A DNA stretch of 64,000 nt from Archivesica marissinica (taxonomy: Eukaryota > Mollusca > Bivalvia > Venerida > Vesicomyidae). Below the pieces are notes generated by a model. That model did no database searches. It was not told the DNA's origin and worked only from the letters and a program-made list of their open reading frames with translations. The stretch is taken from assembly GCA_014843695.1 (NCBI GenBank), contig CM026391.1, forward strand, positions 17,080,383 through 17,144,382. The letters run 5' to 3'. Below, piece by piece: positions 34,161 through 47,646 of this stretch (the stretch's first letter is position 1; every line of letters starts with the position of its first letter). A program made the translations under genes and the position numbers.

Positions 34161-34679
34161 ACAGTATTAATAAAGATTATTTCTGTCCAATTCCTTATTT
34201 CAATTGTTGTAAATAATCATGTACATGATAGAAAATAAATACGTTTAAACCAATACAGATTATTGTTGTGGTAGGCTCATATTTTGGATGTTGTGCTAAC
34301 TGGTTTACCCCCCCCCGCCAGAAGTGACCAACCACATTGTTACATGAGACATACACCCTCTCTTAATTCTCTACTTCTCACTCTCTTCTCATTTTCCTTA
34401 TTTTTTCTCTCGCTCTCTCACTCACAATCCATTATATTATGATACTCTTTATTAATGTTTAATATGTAGGCTAATTTTTCGCATGTAGGCCTATTCATGT
34501 TTCGCCTTCATTCTATTTAATTCTTGGTCTACTGTCGGATTCATTTGTCAAACTTTCCCAACTTTATAAAAACAATTGCAAAAGCTCAGCGAATACATGT
34601 ACATACAAACTTTGCACAGTTTTATAAAGTTTGGGAATGTGATGCGTTATAGTCATGTGAACAAACGTCTTGTAGTGGA

Positions 34680-35337
34680 AGTCGTGATAGCGCAGTGGTA
34701 GTACATTCTCGTCATGTGCGAAATGCCGGCGTTCGTGTCCAGCTGTAGCTGTTACGATTGTGTCTTTAGGTAAGGCACACGGATTCTACATTGCTTCTTC
34801 TCTCTCCCTCGTGGCGATGAGTGTGTGTTTTACGTTTATTTATCGTCGCTACCGATTGCCCATATGAGCGACGCCTCCTGAAGAGATTAGTCATTTTAGA
34901 TATTTGGAGGATAGTGCAATGATACAGACAGAGACCCATTCTAGTGTCTCGTCTGGTTCATTTACATGCATGGTGTACAGCACCGACACGAGACCTCGGT
35001 TTTAAGTCTCATCTGAAAGACTGTTAATTTTATTAGGGTCCAACGTGGGATCGAACCTCCGAACCCTGGATTACCAGTCCAGCGTGTTACCACTGGACTA
35101 CAGATCCGTCTATCGTTAACAGCAGGGGGTTCAAAGCTTAGAATGAGCATGAGTCCAGACCGACAAAAAGTTGGCAGACTGGTTCTCGACTGTAACAAGA
35201 CCAGCGACTTGACGTGTCGTTAGGGTCAACATTGACCAACTGTAACAAGACCAGCGACTTGACGTGTCGTTAGGGACAACATTGACCGACTGTAACAAGA
35301 CCAGTGAATTGACGTGTCGTTAGGGTCAACATTGACC
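34680..35337. mobile_element. SINE pair and 50-bp repeats, copy 2
   Basis: This block repeats the tRNA-Val-like SINE (34680-34821, plus), the second-family SINE (34833-35114, minus) and the three 50-bp tandem units (35188-35337) of copy 1. The copies differ by a two-base insertion at about 34648 (GCGTTATAG against GCGCTAG) just before the block. Confidence 0.65.
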
Positions 35338-35358
35338 TTAGTAGGTTGACAACCATTC

Positions 35359-38300
35359 ATGGAAGCATTTCATAGACACACATGGAAGCAGTTCATAGAC
35401 ACACATGGAAGCAGTTCATAGACACACATGGAAGCAGTTCATAGATACACATGGAAGCAGTTCATATACACACCTGGAATCAGTTCATAGACACACATGG
35501 TATCAGTTCATAGACACACATGGTATCAGTTCATAGACACACATGGTATCAGTTCATAGACACACATGGTATCAGTTCATAGACACACATGGAAGCAGTT
35601 CATAGACACACGTGGTATCAGTTCATAGACACACATGGTATCAGTTCATAGACACACATGGTATCAGTTCATAGACACACATGGTATCAGTTCATAGACA
35701 CACATGGTATCAGTTCATATACACACATGGAAGCAGTTCATAGACACACATGGTATCAGTTCATAGACACACATGGAAGCAGTTCATAGACACACATGGT
35801 ATCAGTTCATAGACACCCATGGTATCAGTTCATAGACACACATGGTACCAGTTCATAGACACACATGGAAGCAGTTCATAGACACCCATGGTATCAGTTC
35901 ATAGACACACATGGAATCAGTTCATAGACACACATGGAAGCAGTTCATAGACACACATGGAAGCAGTTCATATACACACATGGAATCAGTTCATAGACAC
36001 ACATGGTATCAGTTCATAGACACACATGGTATCAGTTCATAGACACACATGGTATCAGTTCATAGACACACATGGTATCAGTTCATAGACACACATGGTA
36101 TCAGTTCATAGACACACATGGTATCAGTTCATAGACACACATGGTATCAGTTCATAGACACACATGGAAGCAGTTCATAGACACACATGGTATCAGTTCA
36201 TAGACACACATGGAAGCAGTTCATAGACACACATGGTATCAGTTCATAGACACACATGGTATCAGTTCATAGACACACATGGTATCAGTTCATAGACACA
36301 CATGGAAGCAGTTCATAGACACCCATGGTATCAATTCATATACACACCTGGAATCAGTTCATAGACACACATGGAATCAGTTCATAGACACACATGGAAG
36401 CAGTTCATAGACACACATGGAAGCAGTTCATAGACACACATGGAATCAGTTCATAGACACACATGGAAGCAGTTCATAGACACACATGGAAGCAGTTCAT
36501 AGACACCCATGGAAGCAGTTCATAGACACACATGGTATCAGTTCATAGACACACATGGTATCAGTTCATAGACACACCTGGAATCAGTTCATAGACACAC
36601 ATTGAAGCAGTTCATAGACACACATGGAATCAGTTCATAGACACACATGGAAGCAGTTCATAGACACACATGGAAGCAGTTCATAGACACACATGGAATC
36701 AGTTCATAGACACACATGGTATCAGTTCATAGACACACATGGTATCAGTTCATAGACACACATGGTATCAGTTCATAGACACACATGGTATCAGTTCATA
36801 GACACACATGGTATCAGTTCATATACACACATGGAAGCAGTTCATAGACACACATGGTATCAGTTCATATACACACCTGGAATCAGTTCATAGACACACA
36901 TGGAAGCAGTTCATAGACACACATGGAAGCAGTTCATAGACACACATGGAAGCAGTTCATAGACACACATGGAATCAGTTCATAGACACACATGGTATCA
37001 GTTCATAGACACACATGGTATCAGTTCATAGACACACATGGAAGCAGTTCATAGACACACATGGTATCAGTTCATAGACACACATGGAATCAGTTCATAG
37101 ACACACATGGAAGCAGTTCATAGACACACATGGAAGCAGTTCATAGACACACATGGAAGCAGTTCATAGACACACATGGTATCAGTTCATAGACACACAT
37201 GGAATCAGTTCATAGACACACATGGAAGCAGTTCATAGACACACATGGAAGCAGTTCATAGACACACATGGAAGCAGTTCATAGACACACATGGAATCAG
37301 TTCATAGACACACATGGAAGCAGTTCATAGACACACATGGAAGCAGTTCATAGACACACATGGAAGCAGTTCATAGACACACATGGTATCAGTTCATAGA
37401 CACACATGGTATCAGTTCATAGACACACATGGAATCAGTTCATAGACACACATGGAAGCAGTTCATAGACACACATGGAAGCAGTTCATAGACACACATG
37501 GAAGCAGTTCATAGACACACATGGTATCAGTTCATAGACACACATGGAATCAGTTCATAGACACACATGGAAGCAGTTCATAGACACACATGGAAGCAGT
37601 TCATAGACACACATGGTATCAGTTCATAGACACACATGGAAGCAGTTCATAGACACACATGGTATCAGTTCATAGACACACATGGAAGCAGTTCATAGAC
37701 ACACATGGAAGCAGTTCATAGACACACATGGAAGCAGTTCATAGACACACATGGAAGCAGTTCATAGACACACATGGTATCAGTTCATAGACACACATGG
37801 AAGCAGTTCATAGACACACATGGAAGCAGTTCATAGACACACATGGAAGCAGTTCATAGACACACATGGAAGCAGTTCATAGACACACATGGAAGCAGTT
37901 CATAGACACACATGGAAGCAGTTCATAGACACACATGGAAGCAGTTCATAGACACACATGGAAGCAGTTCATAGACACACATGGAAGCAGTTCATAGACA
38001 CACATGGTAGCAGTTCATAGACACACATGGAAGCAGTTCATAGACACACATGGAAGCAGTTCATAGACACACATGGTATCAGTTCATAGACACACATGGA
38101 AGCAGTTCATAGACACACATGGAAGCAGTTCATAGACACACATGGAAGCAGTTCATAGACACACATGGTATCAGTTCATAGACACACATGGTATCAGTTC
38201 ATAGACACACATGGAAGCAGTTCATAGACACACATGGAAGCAGTTCATAGACACACATGGTATCAGTTCATAGACACACATGGAAGCAGTTCATAGACAC

Positions 38301-39574
38301 ACATGGAACAGTTCATAGACACACATGGAAGCAGTTCATAGACACACATGGAAGCAGTTCATAGACACACATGGTATCAGTTCATAGACACACATGGAAG
38401 CAGTTCATAGACACACATGGAAGCAGTTCATAGACACACATGGAAGCAGTTCATAGACACACATGGAAGCAGTTCATAGACACACATGGTATCAGTTCAT
38501 AGACACACATGGTATCAGTTCATAGACACACATGGAAGCAGTTCATAGACACACATGGAAGCAGTTCATAGACACACATGGTATCAGTTCATAGACACAC
38601 ATGGAAGCAGTTCATAGACACACATGGAAGCAGTTCATAGACACACATGGTATCAGTTCATAGACACACATGGTATCAGTTCATAGACACACATGGAAGC
38701 AGTTCATAGACACACATGGTATCAGTTCATAGACACACATGGTATCAGTTCATAGACACACATGGTATCAGTTCATAGACACACATGGTATCAGTTCATA
38801 GACACACATGGAAGCAGTTCATAGACACACATGGAAGCAGTTCATAGACACACATGGTATCAGTTCATAGACACACATGGTATCAGTTCATAGACACACA
38901 TGGTATCAGTTCATAGACACACATGGTATCAGTTCATAGACACACATGGTATCAGTTCATAGACACACATGGAAGCAGTTCATAGACACACATGGAAGCA
39001 GTTCATAGACACCCATGGAAGCAGTTCATAGACACACATGGAAGCAGTTCATAGACACACATGGAAGCAGTTCATAGACACACATGGAAGCAGTTCATAG
39101 ACACACATGGAAGCAGTTCATAGACACACATGGAAGCAGTTCATAGACACACATGGAAGCAGTTCATAGACACACATGGAAGCAGTTCATAGACACACAT
39201 GGAAGCAGTTCATAGACACACATGGTATCAGTTCATAGACACACATGGAAGCAGTTCATAGACACACATGGTATCAGTTCATAGACACACATGGAAGCAG
39301 TTCATAGACACACATGGTATCAGTTCATAGACACACATGGAAGCAGTTCATAGACACACATGGTATCAGTTCATAGACACACATGGAAGCAGTTCATAGA
39401 CACACATGGTATCAGTTCATAGACACACATGGTATCAGTTCATAGACACACATGGAAGCAGTTCATAGACACACATGGAAGCAGTTCATAGACACACATG
39501 GAAGCAGTTCATAGACACCCATGGAAGCAGTTCATAGACACCCATGGAAGCAGTTCATAGACACACATGGAAGC
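35359..39574 (-). repeat. 23-bp minisatellite array, copy 2, about 183 units
   Basis: This has the same orientation and nearly the same length as 10758-14955. Reading variants after ATGG, the first two dozen units follow almost the same AAG/TAT/AAT order as copy 1. Copy 2 has extra ATATACAC and CACCCATGG variants and lacks most of the one-base losses seen in copy 1. Confidence 0.97.
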
Positions 39575-39603
39575 GAGGGGTTCGACAGGAAGATAGATAG
39601 ATA
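39570..39603. mobile_element. Foldback-element terminus, copy 2
   Basis: GCGAGGGGTTCGACAGGAAG with GATA repeats abuts the array as in copy 1, but lacks TTAGA. Confidence 0.65.
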
Positions 39604-39901
39604 GTCTTTCATGTTCAAAATATATTCATTGTTTTCTACATCCTCTGTTGTTTCACGCATGTTCGCTGTGAGTGTTTACATTTCGTGTGTTGACAAACAA
39701 ATTCGCGTATACGACGGTTTAAATTTATTGGAATTTTATCGTTTCTGAGCGACTATTTCGATTTTTGTAAACACACACACATTAGTATTTATATTTTACC
39801 CAACACATCCGTTATTACGATGTAATGCTGCTTTAAGTAAGCGTTCAGATCAGTGCACCGATCATGTGGCCGGGAAATGTCTTGATACCAAGGCCGGTAT
39901 A

Positions 39902-40079
39902 CAGTCAAACCCGTGATAGTGGTCACCTCCATTAAGCAGCCAACCTGTATTAAGCAACCAGTTTCCAGATTCCAAATTTGTTGTTTTATTTCATATCTGA
40001 CCTCTATTATGCATTCGTCTGTTCTAAGCAGCCAATTTCAGTGATTCCCTTGGTTGGCTGCTTAAGACAGGTTTGACTG
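39902..40079. mobile_element. Pogo/Tigger-like MITE, copy 2
   Basis: This is the duplicate of 15289-15466, with the same CAGTCAAACC and GGTTTGACTG ends. It sits in the upstream region of A2. Confidence 0.7.
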
Positions 40080-40137
40080 GCTTTAGAACAAGCTAATCGA
40101 TCTCAATATGTGAAATCATTCCCTTATCTATCTGGGT

Positions 40138-40150
40138 CAGGTTAACTATT
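40138..40150 (+). promoter_or_regulatory. Conserved upstream block before gene A2
   Basis: CTATCTGGGTCAG lies about 150 bases before the A2 start, as in A1. Confidence 0.35.
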
Positions 40151-40297
40151 GAAAGCATAAAATCTCAACGAAATGGATGCATGTACTTCAATGTGGAACG
40201 TTTGATATAATATTAGTGATATTAAATCAAGGATCGTGTGGATGCATGGCACGGTAATATAAGTAAAATAAATAGGAATGGTTCCATATAATTCAAT

Positions 40298-42553
40298 ATG
40301 AATAGTTTCAAGTCATCAGAGTCTTTAACAGATCAAGCTTTAGAGTTGAATGACAAAAGACCGGCTGAAAAAGAGGAATTGCACATAACCATTGGAAGCA
40401 TCGATGAAATAACCACAGGCAATGAGTTAATCCAAACTCGAGTATGTAATTCTAATAATGATAATATGGAATTAACTAAAACATGTGATGAAAATGAAAA
40501 CGTTGGAGAAATCACCAGCATGCCAACAGAAGGTCAATCAGAAATCCACAGACAACCACATTCAGATGAAAGCAAGGCGAAAGTCACAGAATCTGAATAT
40601 GACGGCATGGAAGTTGGTGCAATTGGCGGACACAAAGACAGTGATGTCAATGAAGGAAATGACGAAGACATAAGTAAAGCTAAATACTGCGAACTGTGTC
40701 TGGTTGATGAAATTGAAGAGGATGCGGTTGCATTTTGTGTAATATGTATCGAGTATCTATGCAATGGATGTGCACGTGATCATAGGAGGAGTAAGGTTAC
40801 AAGAAGCCACACAGTCTTACACAATAATGAGCTGCCGAAAGATGTAAGCATTTTTAAAATAATGAAGGCCATGATGTGCTGCTCAGACCATCCCGAAATG
40901 GAAGTTTCTTATAAATGCGAGGAACACGACATATTTATATGTACAAGATGTTTGGCTGTGACTCATAGAATATGTGCCGAGCTTACAGAAGTGTCCAAGG
41001 AGCCAGCGGCTCCTACAAAGGCCGACGTGGAACCTACTCTGTTAGATCAGATGAAAACCATCCACGACAAGACGATTTCCGTCAGGATTCCGAAAGAAGA
41101 AAATATCATTAAAATGCGTGTAGAACAGGCTAATATCACAAAGGAACGATCGACACACATTGAATGCATCCAGGAACATTTGATGAAGCTTAAGGAGCAA
41201 TCTGATACTGAAACAGAAGCCCTTCTAATTAAAGAATTAGTTGAGTTAGAAAATGATGTGAAGGATTGCAGAGAACTAGAAACATCGGAAGCAATGCATA
41301 TAGAGTTACTTAATGCTGCAATGCATTATGGTAATGTTGTTCAGTTGAATGTTATATCCGAATTAATAAAGAAGAAATCGGATCATTTGATGCACAAATT
41401 GAAGGCTCAAGATATAAAGGAAACAGTCCATCTAAAATTCGAGAAGAATACACATTTCATAGACGTAACATTGATGGGGAATGTTTTAGTAGTCCAGGGT
41501 GAGAAGAAAGAAGGGATACAAACTGATAACCCAGAAAAACAAGTAAACATGGAATGTTCGAGCGATGCAGTGGACGATTCGATTCTGCCCGACTTAAATA
41601 ATCAGACAATGAAGGCAGAACACAAGGTCAGAAAAGCAGTGGAGCAGCAAGCGGATCAGCAACATAATTTACCTCTAATGCAATGTCAGCTAAGTAGAAC
41701 TAGAGCAATGTATGACATACGTCACAATGGAGACGGAGATGTATGTAGTATAAGCGGAATCGTCGTTTTGTCAGATGGGCGACTTGCTATGGTTGACGAC
41801 AACAACGATAATATCAAAGTTCTCAATCCAGACTTTTCAATAGCATTTGTATATGAATTGAAGAACATGCCTCTAGACTTGTGCCAGATATCCGACAAAA
41901 TATTGGTTATCATTTATTCCGAAATGAAGAGGGTGAATAGATATAGTTTATGTGATGACACGATCATTGAAATTGGAGGATTCGCCACAAAACTGTACCC
42001 GATCAGTATTGACAAATGCAATGACAATGTTGTCATACTATTTACTGATGTGACAGACGATGAGCATTGCCGTAGTGACAATGATATAATTGAAGTACAA
42101 ATACGCAATGTAAACACTGGACCCATACTTCAGACAATAACTGAGTTTAATAATAAATCATCAAGAGAAATGATCTTGGTAAATCCAACCCGCATTCGTG
42201 TTAGGTCAGCTGAAATGGAATCATACCTGATCTCGGAGGATAATGAGCTAACCTGGTTTGAATTAGACACAAATAATGATGAGTGCTTCAAAGCAACGTG
42301 GTTCTACAGGAGTTACAAAGGCAACCATATAGCTGGCATATGCGACATTGCCATGGACAATGAAGGTAACATATATGTTTGTGGACAACATTCCAGAAAT
42401 ATTCACCAGATTTCGGGTGAAAATTGCATGAAAAACAGGGTTCTATTATCGATTCCCGGAAGGCCCATATCGGTGTCTGTTGACGATAAACGGAGACACC
42501 TGATAGTTGGATATGACCATGATGATTGTATCCACGTTGTTCCATTCGAATGA
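40298..42553 (+). CDS. Gene A2: duplicate of gene A1
   Basis: The encoded 751-residue protein is the same as A1. One silent change was noticed by eye (ACA for ACC in a threonine codon near 41016). The two B-boxes (131-171 and 195-226), coiled-coil and propeller are all retained. Upstream MITE and downstream AATAAA signals (42835 and 42855) are also duplicated, so it could be expressed like A1. If the tandem copies are mis-placed haplotypes, A1 and A2 are alleles of one gene. Confidence 0.9.
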   Translation: MNSFKSSESLTDQALELNDKRPAEKEELHITIGSIDEITTGNELIQTRVCNSNNDNMELTKTCDENENVGEITSMPTEGQSEIHRQPHSDESKAKVTESEYDGMEVGAIGGHKDSDVNEGNDEDISKAKYCELCLVDEIEEDAVAFCVICIEYLCNGCARDHRRSKVTRSHTVLHNNELPKDVSIFKIMKAMMCCSDHPEMEVSYKCEEHDIFICTRCLAVTHRICAELTEVSKEPAAPTKADVEPTLLDQMKTIHDKTISVRIPKEENIIKMRVEQANITKERSTHIECIQEHLMKLKEQSDTETEALLIKELVELENDVKDCRELETSEAMHIELLNAAMHYGNVVQLNVISELIKKKSDHLMHKLKAQDIKETVHLKFEKNTHFIDVTLMGNVLVVQGEKKEGIQTDNPEKQVNMECSSDAVDDSILPDLNNQTMKAEHKVRKAVEQQADQQHNLPLMQCQLSRTRAMYDIRHNGDGDVCSISGIVVLSDGRLAMVDDNNDNIKVLNPDFSIAFVYELKNMPLDLCQISDKILVIIYSEMKRVNRYSLCDDTIIEIGGFATKLYPISIDKCNDNVVILFTDVTDDEHCRSDNDIIEVQIRNVNTGPILQTITEFNNKSSREMILVNPTRIRVRSAEMESYLISEDNELTWFELDTNNDECFKATWFYRSYKGNHIAGICDIAMDNEGNIYVCGQHSRNIHQISGENCMKNRVLLSIPGRPISVSVDDKRRHLIVGYDHDDCIHVVPFE

Positions 42554-43290
42554 GCTGATACTTGTTCGTGAATTGTTGATATAGCGTTGACTAAGCATAT
42601 TGTATTTAAGCTGTATATGCTATTGTAGCTAATCAATAACAATAAGTTACTTTCTGTTAGATACACATACCTTATGAAGCGGCCATAACTTCCAAGATGT
42701 GCTAGATATTGAAGCAAAAACAAATGCATGCACTTTGAATGTAAATAACTAAATCACTGTCACCACACTCCAGTTTTATCAAATTAATTATTGTCCCAGA
42801 TTAATAAGATGTCTAGAAGTAGAAATGTATGGCTAATAAATGAATCTCTAGAACAATAAATCAATGGGCCTCATATCGACCACACTTAGCAAACAGTTAT
42901 GTCAATAGTTTACACAATGAGGGACATTGGTCAGTTACTGCTCCCTGAATACTCTGAGGAGGATATATCTTTTTAATTCGTTTCCTTTGTTTTCATCGTG
43001 GTTTCCTTTACACCACATGCTATTGATTTTCATCCATTTCTCATCATATAAGTATTAGATTATTCACTCTCGACACATATAAAACTATATATCCAAATGG
43101 ATACTGTAAACATGTCATTTATTAATTAACATGATTTTGATACAATCACATGCATCATACCGCAACATCTTGTTAGAGAACAACAGTAAAAACAAAGGAT
43201 TCCAACTAAAAGGGTCAGTTAACATTTCGGGATAAATCGGTATTTATATGCCAAGGGAGGTAATAGAAAAACCAAGCGATGTCGCTCATT
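42554..43290. other. 3' flank of A2
   Basis: Near-identical to 17941-18673, with AATAAA at 42835-42840 and 42855-42860. Nothing else is seen. Confidence 0.5.
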
Positions 43291-46200
43291 ATATGTTGGG
43301 TTAATATCTAGTGTTCATTATAGTTGTTTTAAGGTTGGGTTAATATCTAGTGTTCATTATAGTTGTTTTAAGGTTGGGTTAATATCTAGTGTTCATTATA
43401 GTTGTTTTAAGGTTGGGTTATTATCTAGTGTTCATTATAGTTGTTTTAAGGTTGGGTTATTATCTAGTGTTCATTATAATTGTTTTAAGGTTGGGTGAAT
43501 ATCTAGTGTTCATTATAGTTGTTCTAAGGTTGGGTGAATATCTAGTGTTCATTATAGTTGTTTTAAGGTTGGGTTATTATCTAGTGTTCATTATAGTTGT
43601 TTTAAGGTTGGGTGAATATCTAGTGTTCATTATAGTTGTTCTAAGGTTGGGTGAATATCTAGTGTTCATTATAGTTGTTTTAAGGTTGGTTATTATCTAG
43701 TGTTCATTATAGTTGTTTTAAGGTTGGGTGAATATCTAGTGTTCATTATAGTTGTTCTAAGGTTGGGTTATTATCTAGTGTTCATTATAGTTGTTTTAAG
43801 GTTGGGTGAATATCTAGTGTTCATTATAGTTGTTTTAAGGTTGGGTTATTATCTAGTGTTCATTATAGTTGTTTTAAGGTTGGGTTAATATCTAGTGTTC
43901 ATTATAGTTGTTCTAAGGTTGGGTGAATATCTAGTGTTCATTATAGTTGTTCTAAGGTTGGGTTATTATCTAGTGTTCATTATAGTTGTTTTAAGGTTGG
44001 GTGAATATCTAGTGTTCATTATAGTTGTTCTAAGGTTGGGTGAATATCTAGTGTTCATTAAAGTTGTTTTAAGGTTGGGTGAATATCTAGTGTTCATTAT
44101 AGTTGTTCTAAGGTTGGGTTATTATCTAGTGTTCATTATAGTTGTTTTAAGGTTGGGTGAATATCTAGTGTTCATTATAGTTGTTTTAAGGTTGGGTTAT
44201 TATCTAGTGTTCATTATAGTTGTTTTAAGGTTGGGTGAATATCTAGTGTTCATTATAGTTGTTCTAAGGTTGGGTTATTATCTAGTGTTCATTATAGTTG
44301 TTTTAAGGTTGGGTGAATATCTAGTGTTCATTATAGTTGTTTTAAGGTTGGGTTATTATCTAGTGTTCATTATAGTTGTTTTAAGGTTGGGTGAATTGTT
44401 TTAAGGTTGGGTGAATATCTAGTGTTCATTATAGTTGTTTTAAGGTTGGGTGAATATCTAGTGTTCATTATAGTTGTTCTAAGGTTGGGTGAATATCTAG
44501 TGTTCATTATAGTTGTTTTAAGGTTGGGTTATTATCTAGTGTTCATTATAGTTTTTTTAAGGTTGGGTGAATTGTTTTAAGGTTGGGTGAATATCTAGTG
44601 TTCATTATAGTTGTTTTAAGGTTGGATTATTATCTAGTATTCATTATAGTTGTTTTAAGGTTGGGTTATTATCTAGTGTTCATTATAGTTGTTTTAAGGT
44701 TGGGTGAATTGTTTTAAGGTTGGGTGAATATCTAGTGATTATTATAGTTGTTTTAAGGTTGGGTTATTATCTAGTGTTCATTATAGTTGTTTTAAGGTTG
44801 GGTGAATATCTAGTGTTCAATATAGTTGTTCTAAGGTTGGGTGAATATCTAGTGTTCATTATAGTTGTTTTAAGGTTGGGTTATTATCTAGTGGTCATTA
44901 TAGTTGTTTTAAGATTGGGTGAATATCTAGTGTTCATTATAGTTGTTTTAAGGTTGGGTTATTATCTAGTGTTCATTATAATTGTTTTAAGGTTGGGTGA
45001 ATATCTAGTGTTCATTATAGTTGTTCTAAGGTTGGGTGAATATCTAGTGTTCATTATAGTTGTTTTAAGGTTGGGTGAATATCTAGTGTTTATTATAGTT
45101 GTTCTAAGGTTGGGTTATTATCTAGTGTTCATTATAGTTGTTTTAAGGTTGGGTGAATATCTAGTGTTCATTATAGTTGTTTTAAGGTTGGGTTATTATC
45201 TGGTGTTCATTATAGTTGTTTTAAGGTTGGGTTAATATCTAGTGTTCATTATAGTTGTTTTAAGGTTGGGTGAATATCTAGTGTTCATTATAGTTGTTCT
45301 AAGGTTGGGTGAATATCTAGTGTTCAGTATAGTTGTTTTAAGGTTGGGTGAATATCTAGTGTTCATTATAGTTGTTCTAAGGTTGGGTGAATATCTAGTG
45401 TTCATTATAGTTGTTTTAAGGTTGGGTTATTATCTAGTGTTCATTATAGTTGTTTTAAGGTTGGGTGAATTGTTTTAAGGTTGGGTGAATATCTAGTGTT
45501 CATTATAGTTGTTTTAAGGTTGGGTTATTATTTAGTGTTCATTATAGTTGTTTTAAGGTTGGGTGAATATCTAGTGTTCATTATAGTTGTTCTAAGGTTG
45601 GGTGAATATCTAGTGTTCATTATAGTTGTTCTAAGGTTGGGTTATTATCTAGTGTTCATTATAGTTGTTTTAAGGTTGGGTGAATTGTTTTAAGGTTGGG
45701 TGAATATCTAGTGTTCATTATAGTTGTTTTAAGGTTGGGTTATTATCTAGTGTTCATTATAGTTGTTTTAAGGTTGGGTTATTATCTAGTGTTCATTATA
45801 GTTGTTTTAAGGTTGGGTGAATTGTTTTAAGGTTGGGTGAATATCTAGTGTTCATTATAGTTGTTTTAAGGTTGGGTTATTATCTAGTGTTCATTATAGT
45901 TGTTTTAAGGTTGGGTGAATATCTAGTGTTCATTATAGTTGTTCTAAGGTTGGGTGAATATCTAGTGTTCATTATAGTTGTTTTAAGGTTGGGTTATTAT
46001 CTAGTGGTCATTATAGTTGTTTTAAGATTGGGTGAATATCTAGTGTTCATTATAGTTGTTTTAAGGTTGGGTTATTATCTAGTGTTCATTATAGTTGTTT
46101 TAAGGTTGGGTGAATATCTAGTGTTCATTATAGTTGTTCTAAGGTTGGGTGAATATCTAGTGTTCATTATAGTTGTTTTAAGGTTGGGTGAATATCTAGT

Positions 46201-47646
46201 GTTCATTATAGTTGTTCTAAGGTTGGGTTATTATCTAGTGTTCATTATAGTTGTTTTAAGGTTGGGTGAATATCTAGTGTTCATTATAGTTGTTTTAAGG
46301 TTGGGTTATTATCTAGTGTTCATTATAGTTGTTTTAAGGTTGGGTTAATATCTAGTGTTCATTATAGTTGTTCTAAGGTTGGGTGAATATCTAGTGTTCA
46401 TTACAGTTGTTCTAAGGTTGGGTTATTATCTAGTGTTCATTATAGTTGTTTTAAGGTTGGGTGAATATCTAGTGTTCATTATAGTTGTTCTAAGGTTGGG
46501 TGAATATCTAGTGTTCATTAAAGTTGTTTTAAGGTTGGGTGAATATCTAGTGTTCATTATAGTTGTTCTAAGGTTGGGTTATTATCTAGTGTTCATTATA
46601 GTTGTTTTAAGGTTGGGTGAATATCTAGTGTTCATTATAGTTATTTTAAGGTTGGGTTATTATCTAGTGTTCATTATAGTTGTTTTAAGGTTGGGTGAAT
46701 ATCTAGTGTTCATTATAGTTGTTCTAAGGTTGGGTTATTATCTAGTGTTCATTATAGTTGTTTTAAGGTTGGGTGAATATCTAGTGTTCATTATAGTTGT
46801 TTTAAGGTTGGGTTATTATCTAGTGTTCATTATAGTTGTTTTAAGGTTGGGTGAATTGTTTTAAGGTTGGGTGAATATCTAGTGTTCATTATAGTTGTTT
46901 TAAGGTTGGGTGAATATCTAGTGTTCATTATAGTTGTTCTAAGGTTGGGTGAATATCTAGTGTTCATTATAGTTGTTTTAAGGTTGGGTTATTATCTAGT
47001 GTTCATTATAGTTGTTTTAAGGTTGGGTGAATTGTTTTAAGGTTGGGTGAATATCTAGTGTTCATTATAGTTGTTTTAAGGTTGGGTTATTATCTAGTGT
47101 TCATTATAGTTGTGTTAAGGTTGGGTGAATATCTAGTGTTCATTATAGTTGTTCTAAGGTTGGGTGAATATCTAGTGTTCATTATAGTTGTTCTAAGGTT
47201 GGGTTATTATCTAGTGTTCATTATAGTTGTTTTAAGGTTGGGTGAATTGTTTTAAGGTTGGGTGAATATCTAGTGTTCATTATAGTTGTTTTAAGGTTGG
47301 GTTATTATCTAGTGTTCATTATAGTTGTTTTAAGGTTGGGTGAATATCTAGTGTTCATTATAGTTGTTCTAAGGTTGGGTGAATATCTAGTGTTCATTAT
47401 AGTTGTTCTAAGGTTGGGTTATTATCTAGTGTTCATTATAGTTGTTTTAAGGTTGGGTGAATATCTAGTGTTCATTATAGTTGTTCTAAGGTTGGGTGAA
47501 TATCTAGTGTTCATTATAGTTGTTCTAAGGTTGGGTGAATATCTAGTGTTCATTATAGTTGTTCTAAGGTTGGGTTAATATCTAATGTTCATTATAGTTG
47601 TTCTAAGGTTGAGTTATTATCTAGTGTTCATTATAGTTGTTCTAAG
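43291..47646 (+). repeat. 39-bp minisatellite array, copy 2, about 111 units
   Basis: This is the same 39-bp unit as 18674-21990, but about 1.04 kb longer. Joined truncated units (GGGTGAATTGTTTTAAGG) occur at 44389, 44565, 44702, near 45465, 45682, 45818, 46849, 47026 and 47241. Long frames repeat with offsets of 1113 bases (44720 and 45833) and 2460 bases (43895 and 46355), showing large internal duplications. The extra length is therefore internal expansion. Confidence 0.97.
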
